A DNA stretch of 64,000 nucleotides from an uncultured Bryobacteraceae bacterium (lineage in GTDB: Bacteria; Acidobacteriota; Terriglobia; Bryobacterales; Bryobacteraceae): NCBI GenBank assembly GCA_937924525.1, contig CALDSU010000008.1:310001-374000 (forward strand). The letters run 5' to 3'. The notes below the pieces were generated by a model. The model was given only the letters and a program-made list of their open reading frames with translations, did no database searches and was not told the DNA's origin. Of the stretch, positions 32,631 through 40,198 are shown one piece after another. A program made the position numbers and the translations under genes. Every line of letters begins with the position of its first letter. Positions within the stretch are counted from its first letter, which is position 1.

Positions 32631-33026
32631 ATGTCTGAGAAGGTTCAGAGGAATACCCGCCAGCGGTCGGCGATTCGGCGAGTCTTTGAGCAGAACGACC
32701 GGCCCCTTTCGCCCCAAGAAATCCTCGCTCTGGCGCAGAGAGAGGTCATGGGCATGGGCATCGCCACCGTGTACCGGAACCTGAAAGCCCTCGTCGAGGA
32801 GCAAAGCCTCATTGCCGTCCAACTGCCGGGCGGCAGCGTCCTGTACGAGGCCGCAGGCAAGGCTCATCATCACCACTTCCAGTGCGACCATTGCCAGCGC
32901 GTGTTCGAGTTGGAGGGCTGCCTTCCCGACATACACAAACTGGCTAAACCGAAGTTTAGGGTCTACCGCCACGAGTTGATCCTGTACGGGATTTGCGCGG
33001 AGTGTCGCGCTTCCAGCCGCAACTGA
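32631..33026 (+). CDS. Fur-family metalloregulator, probably Zur-like
   Basis: 131 residues from ATG 32631. The winged-helix domain includes TRQRSAIRRVFEQNDRPLSP and the recognition helix in MGIATVYRNLKALVEE. The dimerisation domain has the metal-binding HHHHFQCDHCQRVFELEGC and two CxxC pairs (CDHC and CAEC) that hold structural zinc. The family represses transcription when loaded with Fe2+, Zn2+ or another metal. The COG0523 GTPase and ABC importer immediately downstream favour a zinc sensor (Zur), but a cobalt or nickel sensor is possible. The best target is the inverted repeat at 33055-33080, 28 nt past its stop. Confidence 0.9.
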   Translation: MSEKVQRNTRQRSAIRRVFEQNDRPLSPQEILALAQREVMGMGIATVYRNLKALVEEQSLIAVQLPGGSVLYEAAGKAHHHHFQCDHCQRVFELEGCLPDIHKLAKPKFRVYRHELILYGICAECRASSRN

Positions 33027-33047
33027 GCCGACTGGAAGCCGCGGCGG

Positions 33048-33076
33048 TTGCGCAGAGAATGATATCGCGTTATTAT
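33048..33076 (+). promoter_or_regulatory. Promoter of the cbiMNQO-COG0523 operon
   Basis: TTGCGC (33048-33053) and TATTAT (33071-33076) are separated by exactly 17 nt, the optimal sigma-70 spacing. The start site would be near 33083, giving a ~28-nt leader before ATG 33111. Confidence 0.65.
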
Positions 33077-33080
33077 TCTC
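33055..33080 (+). promoter_or_regulatory. Fur/Zur-type operator (26-bp inverted repeat)
   Basis: Left arm GAGAATGATA (33055-33064), 6-nt centre TCGCGT, right arm TATTATTCTC (33071-33080). The arms match at 9 of 10 positions. AT-rich arms in GC-rich DNA, the Fur-like hexamer pattern, and placement over the promoter spacer and -10 box all indicate a repressor site, most simply for the neighbouring Fur-family protein. Confidence 0.72.
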
Positions 33081-33084
33081 ATCG

Positions 33085-33103
33085 GAGGCCGTCCGGCGGC
33101 CTC
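33085..33103 (+). promoter_or_regulatory. Hairpin in the 5' leader of the metal-transport operon
   Basis: GAGGCCG (33085-33091) pairs perfectly with CGGCCTC (33097-33103) around a TCCGG loop. It lies between the predicted transcript start and ATG 33111. The GGAGG (33084-33088) is inside the stem and 22 nt from the ATG; folding would bring it closer. It could stabilise the mRNA or control initiation. Confidence 0.5.
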
Positions 33104-33110
33104 TCCCGTC

Positions 33111-33752
33111 ATGCATATCGCCGAAGGCTATTTGCCCGTTTCGCATGCATTCGCTTGGACGGCGGCGTCGCTGCCGTGCGCACTTTGGAGTTGCCGTTCT
33201 CTGGATTTGCCGGGGCAGTCGCGGCCAAAGCGGCTGCTGGTCGCCGCGTCCGCCGGCTTCCTGTTCGCCATGACCGCGATGAAATTCCCCTCGGTGGCCG
33301 GCAGCAGTTCGCATCCCACTGGCATCGCGTTGGGCACCGTCCTGCTAGGCGTTTCCGCCATGCCCGTGCTGGCGCTGATCGTCCTGTTGTTTCAGGCGTT
33401 GCTGATGGCGCACGGCGGCTTGACGACGCTGGGCGCCAACCTTTTCGCCCTCGGCGTGGCGGGTCCGTGGGCCGTGCGGATCGTCTGGGGGGCGTCGCAA
33501 GCCCTGCGAATACCTGAAGCCGCCGGGTTGGCGGCGGCGTCGGTCGCCGGCTCGCTGGCGACTTACGCCATGACGTCGTTGCAGCTCGCCCTGGCCTTTC
33601 CGGACCCGGCCAGCGGGCTTGCCTCCTCGTTTGTCCGTTTCGGCGCGATTTTCGCGCTGGCGCAAACTCCCGTGGCCGTGGCGGAGGCCTTTTTCACGCT
33701 GTTGGTTTGGCGATCTTTGCAGCCCGGACTGCGCAAGGCGGTGGCGCGGTGA
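33111..33752 (+). CDS. cbiM: CbiM-like substrate-binding subunit of an ECF-type metal transporter
   Basis: 213 residues, about six membrane segments. The N-terminal MHIAEGYLP is the hallmark of CbiM/NikM: the amino terminus, His2 and a later His bind the metal. SSSHPTGIALGTVLLGVSAM matches the conserved SHPTG loop that supplies another ligand. The family imports Co2+ or Ni2+ through the inner membrane with CbiN, CbiQ and CbiO, all encoded next. Zinc has been proposed for some Zur-controlled members; the operator and the COG0523 gene make that worth testing. First gene of the operon. Confidence 0.92.
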   Translation: MHIAEGYLPVSHAFAWTAASLPCALWSCRSLDLPGQSRPKRLLVAASAGFLFAMTAMKFPSVAGSSSHPTGIALGTVLLGVSAMPVLALIVLLFQALLMAHGGLTTLGANLFALGVAGPWAVRIVWGASQALRIPEAAGLAAASVAGSLATYAMTSLQLALAFPDPASGLASSFVRFGAIFALAQTPVAVAEAFFTLLVWRSLQPGLRKAVAR

Positions 33753-33991
33753 GACGGGTGGCTGCGATTGCGGCGTTGGCAGGCGCTGCGGGTCTGGGCC
33801 TGAGCCTCCGGGGGCAGCGTGGCGCGGATGAGCTGGCGCGGGAAGCAGTGCAGGCGGTCGATCAGAACTATACGCCGTGGTGGAGCGGAGCCGGGTCCGC
33901 CGGCTCCGAATCCCTCTGGGCTGGCGTGCAGGCGGCCCTGGGAGCCGCCATGCTGGCGATCGCCCTGAGCCGGCTGGGACCGCGGGGGTGA
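33749..33991 (+). CDS. cbiN: CbiN-like small membrane subunit
   Basis: 80 residues from GTG 33749, whose first bases overlap the cbiM stop. The layout is one membrane helix at each end (AAIAALAGAAGLGLS and ALGAAMLAIALSRLG) with a periplasmic loop containing ADELAREAVQAVDQNYTPWW, which corresponds to the CbiN loop motif (acidic run, then YxPW). CbiN inserts into CbiM to help load the metal. The stop overlaps the cbiQ start. Confidence 0.85.
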   Translation: MRRVAAIAALAGAAGLGLSLRGQRGADELAREAVQAVDQNYTPWWSGAGSAGSESLWAGVQAALGAAMLAIALSRLGPRG

Positions 33992-34704
33992 TGATGCACC
34001 GGCACGTGCCGCTTGATCATCTTCCGTATGCGAACCGCTGGCGGCGGCGTCATCCAGCGGAGAAGGGGCTGCTGGCGCTGGGCCTGCTCCTGGTGACGCT
34101 GGTTCTGCCCCCAGTTCCGACGTCCGTGCTGGCTCTGCTGGCGGCCAGTCTGATCGGAATGCTGGGAGCGCGGATTCCGGTTCGCGCGTGGAGCCGATTG
34201 CTGGGGGCGCAGAGCGTCTTTCTGGGTGGGGCGTGGGCGGCGCTGGCCTGGCAGTCTGGATGGCAGAACGGCGCGGCCATGGCCTTGCGGAGTCTGGCGG
34301 CGACGGCGTGCTTGCTGCTGCTGGCGCTGACGACACCGGTTCCGGCGCTGCTCTCCTGCGCGGGCCGGTGGGCGCCGCTGCGGCCCCTCGCCGACCTGGC
34401 CGCTCTCATCTACCGCTTCCTGGCGACGGGGATCGGAACGATGCAGCGTTCGCGCGCCGGCGTGCGGCAGCGTTTAGGGCATCCGCGGGCTTGGAAGGAC
34501 CGGGCCTTGCACGGCGACTTGGCGGCCCGCGTGCTTCATCGTTTGCTCGACCGTTCGACCGGCATGGAACGTGGTTATCAATGCCGGGGAGTGGACGGTC
34601 TGCTTCCCTACTACAACGCTCACCAACCGCTGGAGGGGCGTTATGTGGCGGCCGCGCTGCTCTTACAGGCCGGTCTCCTCGCGGGGGGGATTTTCCTTTG
34701 GTAA
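33991..34704 (+). CDS. cbiQ: CbiQ-like ECF transmembrane (T) subunit
   Basis: 237 residues from ATG 33991 (a second ATG follows directly). The N-terminus HLPYANRWRRRHPAEKGLLA is the cytoplasmic lead-in, with hydrophobic segments from ~25 to 130. The coupling-helix region has the Ala-Arg-Gly-type motifs in modified form (MQRSRAGVRQRLGHPRAWKD; LLDRSTGMERGYQCRG). It links the substrate subunit to the ATPase. Both ends overlap neighbouring genes (cbiN 1 nt, cbiO 7 nt). Confidence 0.87.
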   Translation: MMHRHVPLDHLPYANRWRRRHPAEKGLLALGLLLVTLVLPPVPTSVLALLAASLIGMLGARIPVRAWSRLLGAQSVFLGGAWAALAWQSGWQNGAAMALRSLAATACLLLLALTTPVPALLSCAGRWAPLRPLADLAALIYRFLATGIGTMQRSRAGVRQRLGHPRAWKDRALHGDLAARVLHRLLDRSTGMERGYQCRGVDGLLPYYNAHQPLEGRYVAAALLLQAGLLAGGIFLW

Positions 34705-35471
34705 GGCCGGCGCTGGAGTTGCGCGGGGTGGGCTTCGCGTACGCCCCCGGCTCATGGGCGCTCAAGCATGTGGATCTCGCCGTGGTTCCGGGGGAACGGG
34801 TGGCGCTGCTGGGCGGCAACGGCGCCGGCAAATCGACGTTGCTGCTGATGATGAACGGGGCCGAGAAACCCTGCGCCGGGGCCGTCTACCTGGATGGCGA
34901 ACCGATCGCCTACACGCGCGATGGGCTGCGCCGGGTCCGGCGCAAAGTCGGGATTCTCTTGCAGGACCCGGAAGACCAGTTGTTGGCGCCGGTGGTGGAA
35001 CACGATGTCGCGATCGGTCCGCTGCTGGCCGGCGCGGAACCTGCGGAAGCGCGGCGGGCGGTGCGGGAAGCATTGTGCGCCATGGAGATCGAGCACCTGG
35101 CGGAACGGCCGATCCATGAGTTAAGCGCAGGTGAAAAGAAACGGGTGGCCCTGGCCGGCCTGGTGGCGTTGAGGCCGTGCGTGCTGCTGCTGGATGAACC
35201 GACCGCCGGTTTGGACCCGGCGGGCGTCAGAGCCCTGCTGAGTGTGCTGGAAACCGTCCGGCAGCAAGGAACCGCGATTGTCCAGGCTACGCACGACGTG
35301 AATCTGGCGTACGCCTGGGCCGATTCCGTCTGCGTGCTGTGGCGCGGGATGGTGCTGGGAGCGGGAACGGCGAAAGAAGTACTGAACGACCAAGAAAAGT
35401 TGGCACGCGCCGGTCTGGAACTCCCGTTCCAGCTCCGGCACTTTTCGAGTTCCGGAAGGAGATTGCGATGA
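34698..35471 (+). CDS. cbiO: CbiO-like ABC ATPase of the metal importer
   Basis: 257 residues from TTG 34698, which lies inside the end of cbiQ and keeps the family N-terminus (VRPALELRGVGFAYAPGSWA). Walker A is GGNGAGKST, the Q-loop is GILLQDPEDQLLAPVVEHDV, the signature is ELSAGEKKRVALAGLV, and Walker B is VLLLDEPTAGLD, with the H-loop in QATHDVNLAYAWAD. It hydrolyses ATP to drive import with CbiQ. Its stop overlaps the next ATG (ATGA). Confidence 0.94.
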   Translation: MVRPALELRGVGFAYAPGSWALKHVDLAVVPGERVALLGGNGAGKSTLLLMMNGAEKPCAGAVYLDGEPIAYTRDGLRRVRRKVGILLQDPEDQLLAPVVEHDVAIGPLLAGAEPAEARRAVREALCAMEIEHLAERPIHELSAGEKKRVALAGLVALRPCVLLLDEPTAGLDPAGVRALLSVLETVRQQGTAIVQATHDVNLAYAWADSVCVLWRGMVLGAGTAKEVLNDQEKLARAGLELPFQLRHFSSSGRRLR

Positions 35472-35863
35472 ACAAGAGCAAAGCTCCCGCAACTACGCGA
35501 AAGACCTTGGGGCAGGTGGTCGTCTGCCAAGGTTGCTGTTGCGGGCGCACCGACAAAGGGCATCCGCCGGTGCCGGTGGACTGGCTCAAGCACGAGTGGC
35601 GGACCCGCGAGCTTCCGAAGAAGATGCATTTGTCAATCAGCGGGTGCCTCGGCCCCTGCGATGCCACCAACGTGGTGCTGTTGATGTTTGGCAACCAGGC
35701 GGTTTGGCTGGGAGGGCTGAAGACGCAGGACTCCTATCGGGACTTAGTGCAGTGGGCGGCCGATTGCGCCCGGAGCGAGGCCCTGCACCCCTTGCCCCCG
35801 TCGCTGGCGCGCCACCGCCTGCAGCGCTTCTCCGAAGAATTTCCTAACGTACGAGTCGCGTGA
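35468..35863 (+). CDS. Cys-rich (2Fe-2S) ferredoxin-like protein in a metal operon
   Basis: 131 residues from ATG 35468, with GGAGA upstream and overlap with the cbiO stop. The cysteines are C20, C23, C24, C25, C60 and C64 ([12 protein letters not shown] and [12 protein letters not shown]), similar to thioredoxin-fold (2Fe-2S) ferredoxins and DUF1636-type predicted metal-binding proteins. It could carry an iron-sulfur cluster or hand metal from the importer to the GTPase encoded 10 nt later. Close relatives occur beside cobalt or COG0523 genes; this is recalled, not searched. The four-cysteine run is unusual. Confidence 0.7.
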   Translation: MNKSKAPATTRKTLGQVVVCQGCCCGRTDKGHPPVPVDWLKHEWRTRELPKKMHLSISGCLGPCDATNVVLLMFGNQAVWLGGLKTQDSYRDLVQWAADCARSEALHPLPPSLARHRLQRFSEEFPNVRVA

Positions 35864-35873
35864 GGTTGGTTTT

Positions 35874-37223
35874 ATGACGACACCGGATAAAATTCCCGTA
35901 ACCGTTCTCACCGGGTTCTTGGGCTCGGGCAAGACGACGCTGCTAAACCGGATTCTGACCGAACAGCACGGCAAACGAATCGCTGTGATCGAAAACGAGT
36001 TCGGCGAGATCGGGGTCGATCATCAGTTGGTGGTCAACGCCGAGGAAGAGATCTTCGAGATGAACAACGGGTGCATCTGCTGCACCGTGCGGGGAGATCT
36101 GATTCGCATTCTGGGCAGCCTGATGAAGCGCAGGGACCGTTTCGACTACATCATGATTGAGACGACGGGTCTTGCCGATCCGGCTCCCGTGGCGCAGACG
36201 TTCTTCGTCGACGACGAGATGCGGGAGCGGCTGGCGCTGGACGGCATTGTGACCGTCGTGGACGCCAAGCACATCTGGCAGCACCTCGACGACTCCACTG
36301 AAGCGAAGGAGCAGGTGGCGTTCGCCGACGTGATTCTGCTGAACAAGATCGATCTGGCGACTCCGGCCGAGTTGGACAAACTGGAGGCGCGCATTCGCCA
36401 GATGAACCCGGCCGCCCGCCTCTTCCGCACCCGCGACGCCGTCGTGGAAATGGATCAAATTCTCAATCTGGGCGGCTTCAACCTCCAGCGCGCGCTGCAA
36501 GTGGATCCGATGTTCCTCGAGCCGGAGTATCCATTCGAGTGGGCCGGAGTCTATGAGCTCGCGCCCGGCTCGCACCAGTTGGTGTTGCAGGATGGCCCGG
36601 ATCCGGCGATGAACGTGGTCTTGCTGCCGGTGAAATCCGCCGACTACGGGGGGCTGGAGGCCGTGCAGCTGGAGGCGGTGCTGAGCTTTTCCGACGAGGA
36701 AATACCGGTCGCGCCGGGGTCGGCGTTGAGGCCCGGCCCCGGGCTTTGCCGCTTGGACCTGCAAGGGAAGGGTGAGAAGCGGTTCCCGCTCGAGACGCCG
36801 GTCGGCGGCGCCTACGCCCTCTTCACCGAGCATCACCCCGACGAGTTTCAGGCTGCGGTCCACGGTTCGGCGTTGCTTGAACCCGTCGTGGCGAAAGCGT
36901 ACAAGCCGGACCACGAGCACGACTCGGAGGTCTCCTCGGTGGGTATCGCCGTGCCGGGCGATCTGGACGAGAAGAAGCTGAACCACTGGCTGCGGGATCT
37001 TCTCATGAACAAAGGGCCGGATATCTTCCGCATGAAGGGCGTCCTGGCGATCCAGGGTGACAGCCGCCGTTTTGTGTTTCAGGGCGTGCACATGCTCTTC
37101 GACGGACGTCCGGACCGGGAATGGGGCAACGAACCTCGCCACAATTCGTTGATCTTCATCGGCCGCAATCTGGACCGCGCCGCACTGACCGAGGGGTTTC
37201 AGCAATGCCTCGCGCGGCCTTGA
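35874..37223 (+). CDS. COG0523-family GTPase metallochaperone (CobW/ZNG-like)
   Basis: 449 residues. Walker A is GFLGSGKTT (14-22), the metal-binding motif is GCICC (66-70, the CxCC hallmark), Walker B/switch is [19 protein letters not shown], and the base-recognition motif is LLNKIDLAT. The C-terminal domain ([32 protein letters not shown]) is the CobW_C fold. An insert of about 100 residues (roughly 230-330) between the GTPase and C-terminal parts makes it longer than simple CobW proteins, and the usual His-rich loop is nearly absent (HHPDEF; DHEHDS). It delivers a metal to client enzymes, often zinc when Zur-controlled. It overlaps the WD40 gene by 19 nt. Confidence 0.93.
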   Translation: MTTPDKIPVTVLTGFLGSGKTTLLNRILTEQHGKRIAVIENEFGEIGVDHQLVVNAEEEIFEMNNGCICCTVRGDLIRILGSLMKRRDRFDYIMIETTGLADPAPVAQTFFVDDEMRERLALDGIVTVVDAKHIWQHLDDSTEAKEQVAFADVILLNKIDLATPAELDKLEARIRQMNPAARLFRTRDAVVEMDQILNLGGFNLQRALQVDPMFLEPEYPFEWAGVYELAPGSHQLVLQDGPDPAMNVVLLPVKSADYGGLEAVQLEAVLSFSDEEIPVAPGSALRPGPGLCRLDLQGKGEKRFPLETPVGGAYALFTEHHPDEFQAAVHGSALLEPVVAKAYKPDHEHDSEVSSVGIAVPGDLDEKKLNHWLRDLLMNKGPDIFRMKGVLAIQGDSRRFVFQGVHMLFDGRPDREWGNEPRHNSLIFIGRNLDRAALTEGFQQCLARP

Positions 37224-38251
37224 GCGCCTCTCCCAGTGCTCCTCCGCTCAGCGTGGGATGGAGCGCCGACCTGGGCGACCATGTGGTGCGCGCCGCCTGG
37301 TCGCCAGACGCGTCCCGACTGGCGTTGGCCACCATTGGAGGTCCGGTAATCGTGTTCGACCGAGGCGGGCGCTTGCTGTATGAAGTTCCAGGGCATCCCT
37401 CCGGCACGCTGTCGTTGAGTTGGCGCGCCGACGGCCGCGCCCTCGCGACCGGCGGCCAGGAGCCGGTCGCGCGGATTTGGGACGGCGCGTCCGGGGCTCT
37501 CTTGCACGAGTTAGAGGCGGGCCGGCACTGGGTGGAGCAGGTGGCCTTCTCCCCGCGCCGCGACTTCCTGGCGACCGGATGCGGGCGTCTGTTGAAGTTG
37601 TGGCGTGGCGGCGGTGAACTCCTCCGGACGTACCCGGAACATCCGAGCACGATCACCGACATCCAGTGGCAGCCGGGTGAGTTGTTTTTCGCCAGCGCTT
37701 CGTACGGGCAACTGGCTACGTTCCGGCCGGACGCCAATGAGCCGGTCAAACGATTCGCGTGGAAAGGGTCCATCCTCACGATCGCCTGGAGTCCGGACGG
37801 CAACTACGTGGCGACCGGGAACCAGGACGCCAGTGTTCATTTCTGGTATCGGAAGAGCGGCAAGGACCTGGAGATGACCGGGTATCCCGCCAAAGTCCGG
37901 GAGTTGTCCTGGGACGCTTCCAGCCGCTATCTGGCCACAGGCGGCTCGGCGGTGGTCATCGTTTGGGATTGCAGCGGCAAGGGCCCGGCGGGCACGCGGC
38001 CGATTCAACTCGACGGCCACGAAAACAAACCGCTGCGCGCCCTCGCGTTCCAGCACAAAGGCCCGTTCCTGGCTTCGGGAGGGCAGGAGGGGCGGGTGTG
38101 CCTTTGGCGCCCGTCCCAACACGACCGGCTCGTGCGCATGGCGGAGTTGGGGAGCAGCATTACGCAAGTTGCTTGGGCGCCGGACGACCGCAGCCTGGCG
38201 GCCGCCTCTGCAAGCGGCGTGGTGCGTGTCTTCTCCCCGGCGGAAAAGTAG
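37205..38251 (+). CDS. WD40 beta-propeller protein, part of the metal operon
   Basis: 348 residues from ATG 37205. Eight repeats are visible, each with an x-W/F-SPD/xx-ALATG-x-W pattern: [106 protein letters not shown] and [16 protein letters not shown]. There is no signal peptide, so it is probably cytoplasmic. Propellers bind partners, and here the GTPase or the small following protein is likely because the genes overlap or lie 3 nt apart. The function is inferred from context only. Confidence 0.85.
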   Translation: MPRAALSASPSAPPLSVGWSADLGDHVVRAAWSPDASRLALATIGGPVIVFDRGGRLLYEVPGHPSGTLSLSWRADGRALATGGQEPVARIWDGASGALLHELEAGRHWVEQVAFSPRRDFLATGCGRLLKLWRGGGELLRTYPEHPSTITDIQWQPGELFFASASYGQLATFRPDANEPVKRFAWKGSILTIAWSPDGNYVATGNQDASVHFWYRKSGKDLEMTGYPAKVRELSWDASSRYLATGGSAVVIVWDCSGKGPAGTRPIQLDGHENKPLRALAFQHKGPFLASGGQEGRVCLWRPSQHDRLVRMAELGSSITQVAWAPDDRSLAAASASGVVRVFSPAEK

Positions 38252-38254
38252 ACC

Positions 38255-38512
38255 ATGAACCTGTTCAGCGCCCCGCGGCCCGGGGCGGATCGAATTCGGG
38301 AAATCAAGGCTTGGGTGGCGGAGGAGTTCCGCCTCAACGAAGACTCGACCGTGATGGTGACCGAACTGCATTGCACCGAACCTGGCTGCCCGCCGCTGGA
38401 AACCGTCATTGCCATTCTTTGCGGCGCCGAGCGCAGGCAGTTCAAGCTGCACAAGAGCGCCGCGGAGGTCGCGCGCACGGATATTCAGGGGTTGCGCCCG
38501 AGTCCGGAGTAA
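38255..38512 (+). CDS. 85-residue conserved protein linked to COG0523/WD40 genes
   Basis: ATG 38255, 3 nt after the WD40 stop. Sequence blocks are RIREIKAWVAEEFRLNEDST, VMVTELHCTEPGCPPLETVI, AILCGAERRQFKLHKSAAEV. The CTEPGCPP segment gives two cysteines in a short loop, with a third Cys later and a His in LHKSAAEV, so metal binding is possible. I recall similar short proteins beside CobW and WD40 genes in alphaproteobacteria, where they are hypothetical or misannotated. A predicted alpha+beta fold. It is the last gene of the operon and converges with the PepSY gene. Confidence 0.75.
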   Translation: MNLFSAPRPGADRIREIKAWVAEEFRLNEDSTVMVTELHCTEPGCPPLETVIAILCGAERRQFKLHKSAAEVARTDIQGLRPSPE

Positions 38513-38617
38513 CGCCAGCAGCCAGGGCGAGCCGTGACGGCGAGGGCCAAGGCCTGGGGCGGCGCGGTCGTCCCTCCCTGTCCTGGCACGCCGGCGACCC
38601 TGGCCAGCCCGCGAGGG
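38513..38617. other. Convergent intergenic region
   Basis: 105 nt between the metal operon and the PepSY gene, GC-rich, without a clear rho-independent terminator. Confidence 0.3.
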
Positions 38618-40189
38618 TCAGCTCCCTGCGTGCGTGCCAGCGCAGGCTTTAGCCGCACCGCGCTCCCTCTTCGCTGGCAGCGCCTTGGCCGATCGCGCCA
38701 AGCCTCGCAACCGCCAGCTCCGGCCGAACTCCCACCCCTTCCTCCGCAGGCGCTGGCCCGCGATCCATACGCCCGTGAAGCTCAGCAGGGTGCCCCCCAA
38801 CATCAGCCCCAGCACCACCACATCCCACAGTGGCCGGCGCCGATAGAGCAACGGCAAGTCGAAACTATGCAGACCATGATAGAGCCAGCGGTTCCAACGG
38901 GAGAGCGTCACATAGCTTTGCACCACCTTGCCGGTCTTGGGGTCAAGATAGTGAGTGGATCCGTCGGGCAGATCGAGTTTCTCCACCGGAAGCGGTTTCC
39001 GGCCGTGGCGATCGATGTAGTAATGATCGTAGGCGTCAAGCCGCACCCGCCGCACGCCCGGCCCCAGACGCCCAACCAGCGTGTCCACGGGCGATTCCGG
39101 TTGCATGACGCCGCCCGGCGGAAAGAAGACGCTCTTGCCCGGCAACTCAATCGCCAGATAAGCCGGCTTTCCGTCCGCCCAGCAAAACTCGAGTTCTTTG
39201 ACGGCGATCCGCTCGCCGGCCCGGCGCAACGCCCGGTCCGGAGGTTCCAGCGCGAAGGCGCGCAGGTCCCAACCGTCACCGCGAAGCCGGAAGCTGACCT
39301 CCGGGTGCGGGCCCGCGGCCGGCGCCCAGTGCAGAGGGTTCATCGAGAACATACCGCTGAGGATCCAGGTGAAGGTGAACAGTCCGAACAGCAGGCCAAG
39401 ACCGGTGTGCCAGCGCTTCGCGCCCGCGTAGGGAAGGGAAATAGCGCCTGCCCGGTCCCGGTAGCGCCGGGAGGGAGAGTAGAGCCACCATCCGCCTGCC
39501 AGACCCAGCAAAGCCATCACGCTTCCCAAGGCCGAAAGAGCGATCACCACCACGCGCCAGACCTCGGTCTGCTTGCGGATGACCGTGAAGTAAAGCCAGT
39601 GTGGGATAGCCCCGAGCCATGCCGCAAGCCGGGTGGCGCGAGTGGTGTGCTGCATCACTTCGCCGGTGACCTGAGAAACGTATACCTCCTGTCCGTCCGG
39701 CCAGGAGTATTTCAGAAAAGGACGGAGCGGGCGAACAGCCTGGTTCAGCGTCCACTGGTCCTCCTTCATCTGGAATCCCTCGAAGGTCGCGAGGCGCTCG
39801 GGCAGTCCCGTCCACTGGGCGGCGATGCGCCGCCCGGCGGCCTCCTCCAGCCTGGGCGCCGGCAGTCCGGTGTCCGCGTACACCAGCGACTGGAGCCGTC
39901 CGTAGTGAAACCGGTAGACGGGCCGCCCGTCCAGCATCGTCAGCCGGACCAGGTCCGGCTGGCTGGTCTCGCCGAGCGCCGCGAAGGCCTCCGCCGGGCC
40001 CTTACGGACGGCAGCGGCATCCAGCGGCAGTGCGCGCCGCAGCCGATCGGCGGCCTGCACCCGCGGGTAGTCCGAGTACATCATCACGATGCCGGAAACG
40101 AACCACATGGCGAACAGCACGCAGCCGCCAACGCCCATCCAGCGGTGGGTCAGCAGAACCCATTTCCGAAGCGCAAGGGGGGAGATCAT
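38618..40189 (-). CDS. PepSY-domain membrane protein (metal-uptake-associated reductase-like)
   Basis: 523 residues with four to five membrane segments: an N-terminal one (LLTHRWMGVGGCVLFAMWFV), a pair around 195-235 (WRVVVIALSALGSVMALLGL), WHTGLGLLFGLFTFTWILSG, and a C-terminal one (DVVVLGLMLGGTLLSFTGVW). Periplasmic PepSY-like parts lie between (QVTGEVMQHTTRAT; DPKTGKVVQSY). Histidines in or near the membrane (THRW, KRWHTG) fit heme-binding reductases of the PepSY-TM family found beside TonB receptors, which may reduce or release imported metal complexes. It lies 9 nt after the TonB receptor gene. The metal is unknown. Confidence 0.85.
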   Translation of the reverse strand: MISPLALRKWVLLTHRWMGVGGCVLFAMWFVSGIVMMYSDYPRVQAADRLRRALPLDAAAVRKGPAEAFAALGETSQPDLVRLTMLDGRPVYRFHYGRLQSLVYADTGLPAPRLEEAAGRRIAAQWTGLPERLATFEGFQMKEDQWTLNQAVRPLRPFLKYSWPDGQEVYVSQVTGEVMQHTTRATRLAAWLGAIPHWLYFTVIRKQTEVWRVVVIALSALGSVMALLGLAGGWWLYSPSRRYRDRAGAISLPYAGAKRWHTGLGLLFGLFTFTWILSGMFSMNPLHWAPAAGPHPEVSFRLRGDGWDLRAFALEPPDRALRRAGERIAVKELEFCWADGKPAYLAIELPGKSVFFPPGGVMQPESPVDTLVGRLGPGVRRVRLDAYDHYYIDRHGRKPLPVEKLDLPDGSTHYLDPKTGKVVQSYVTLSRWNRWLYHGLHSFDLPLLYRRRPLWDVVVLGLMLGGTLLSFTGVWIAGQRLRRKGWEFGRSWRLRGLARSAKALPAKRERGAAKACAGTHAGS

Positions 40190-40198
40190 GGGTTGCGT

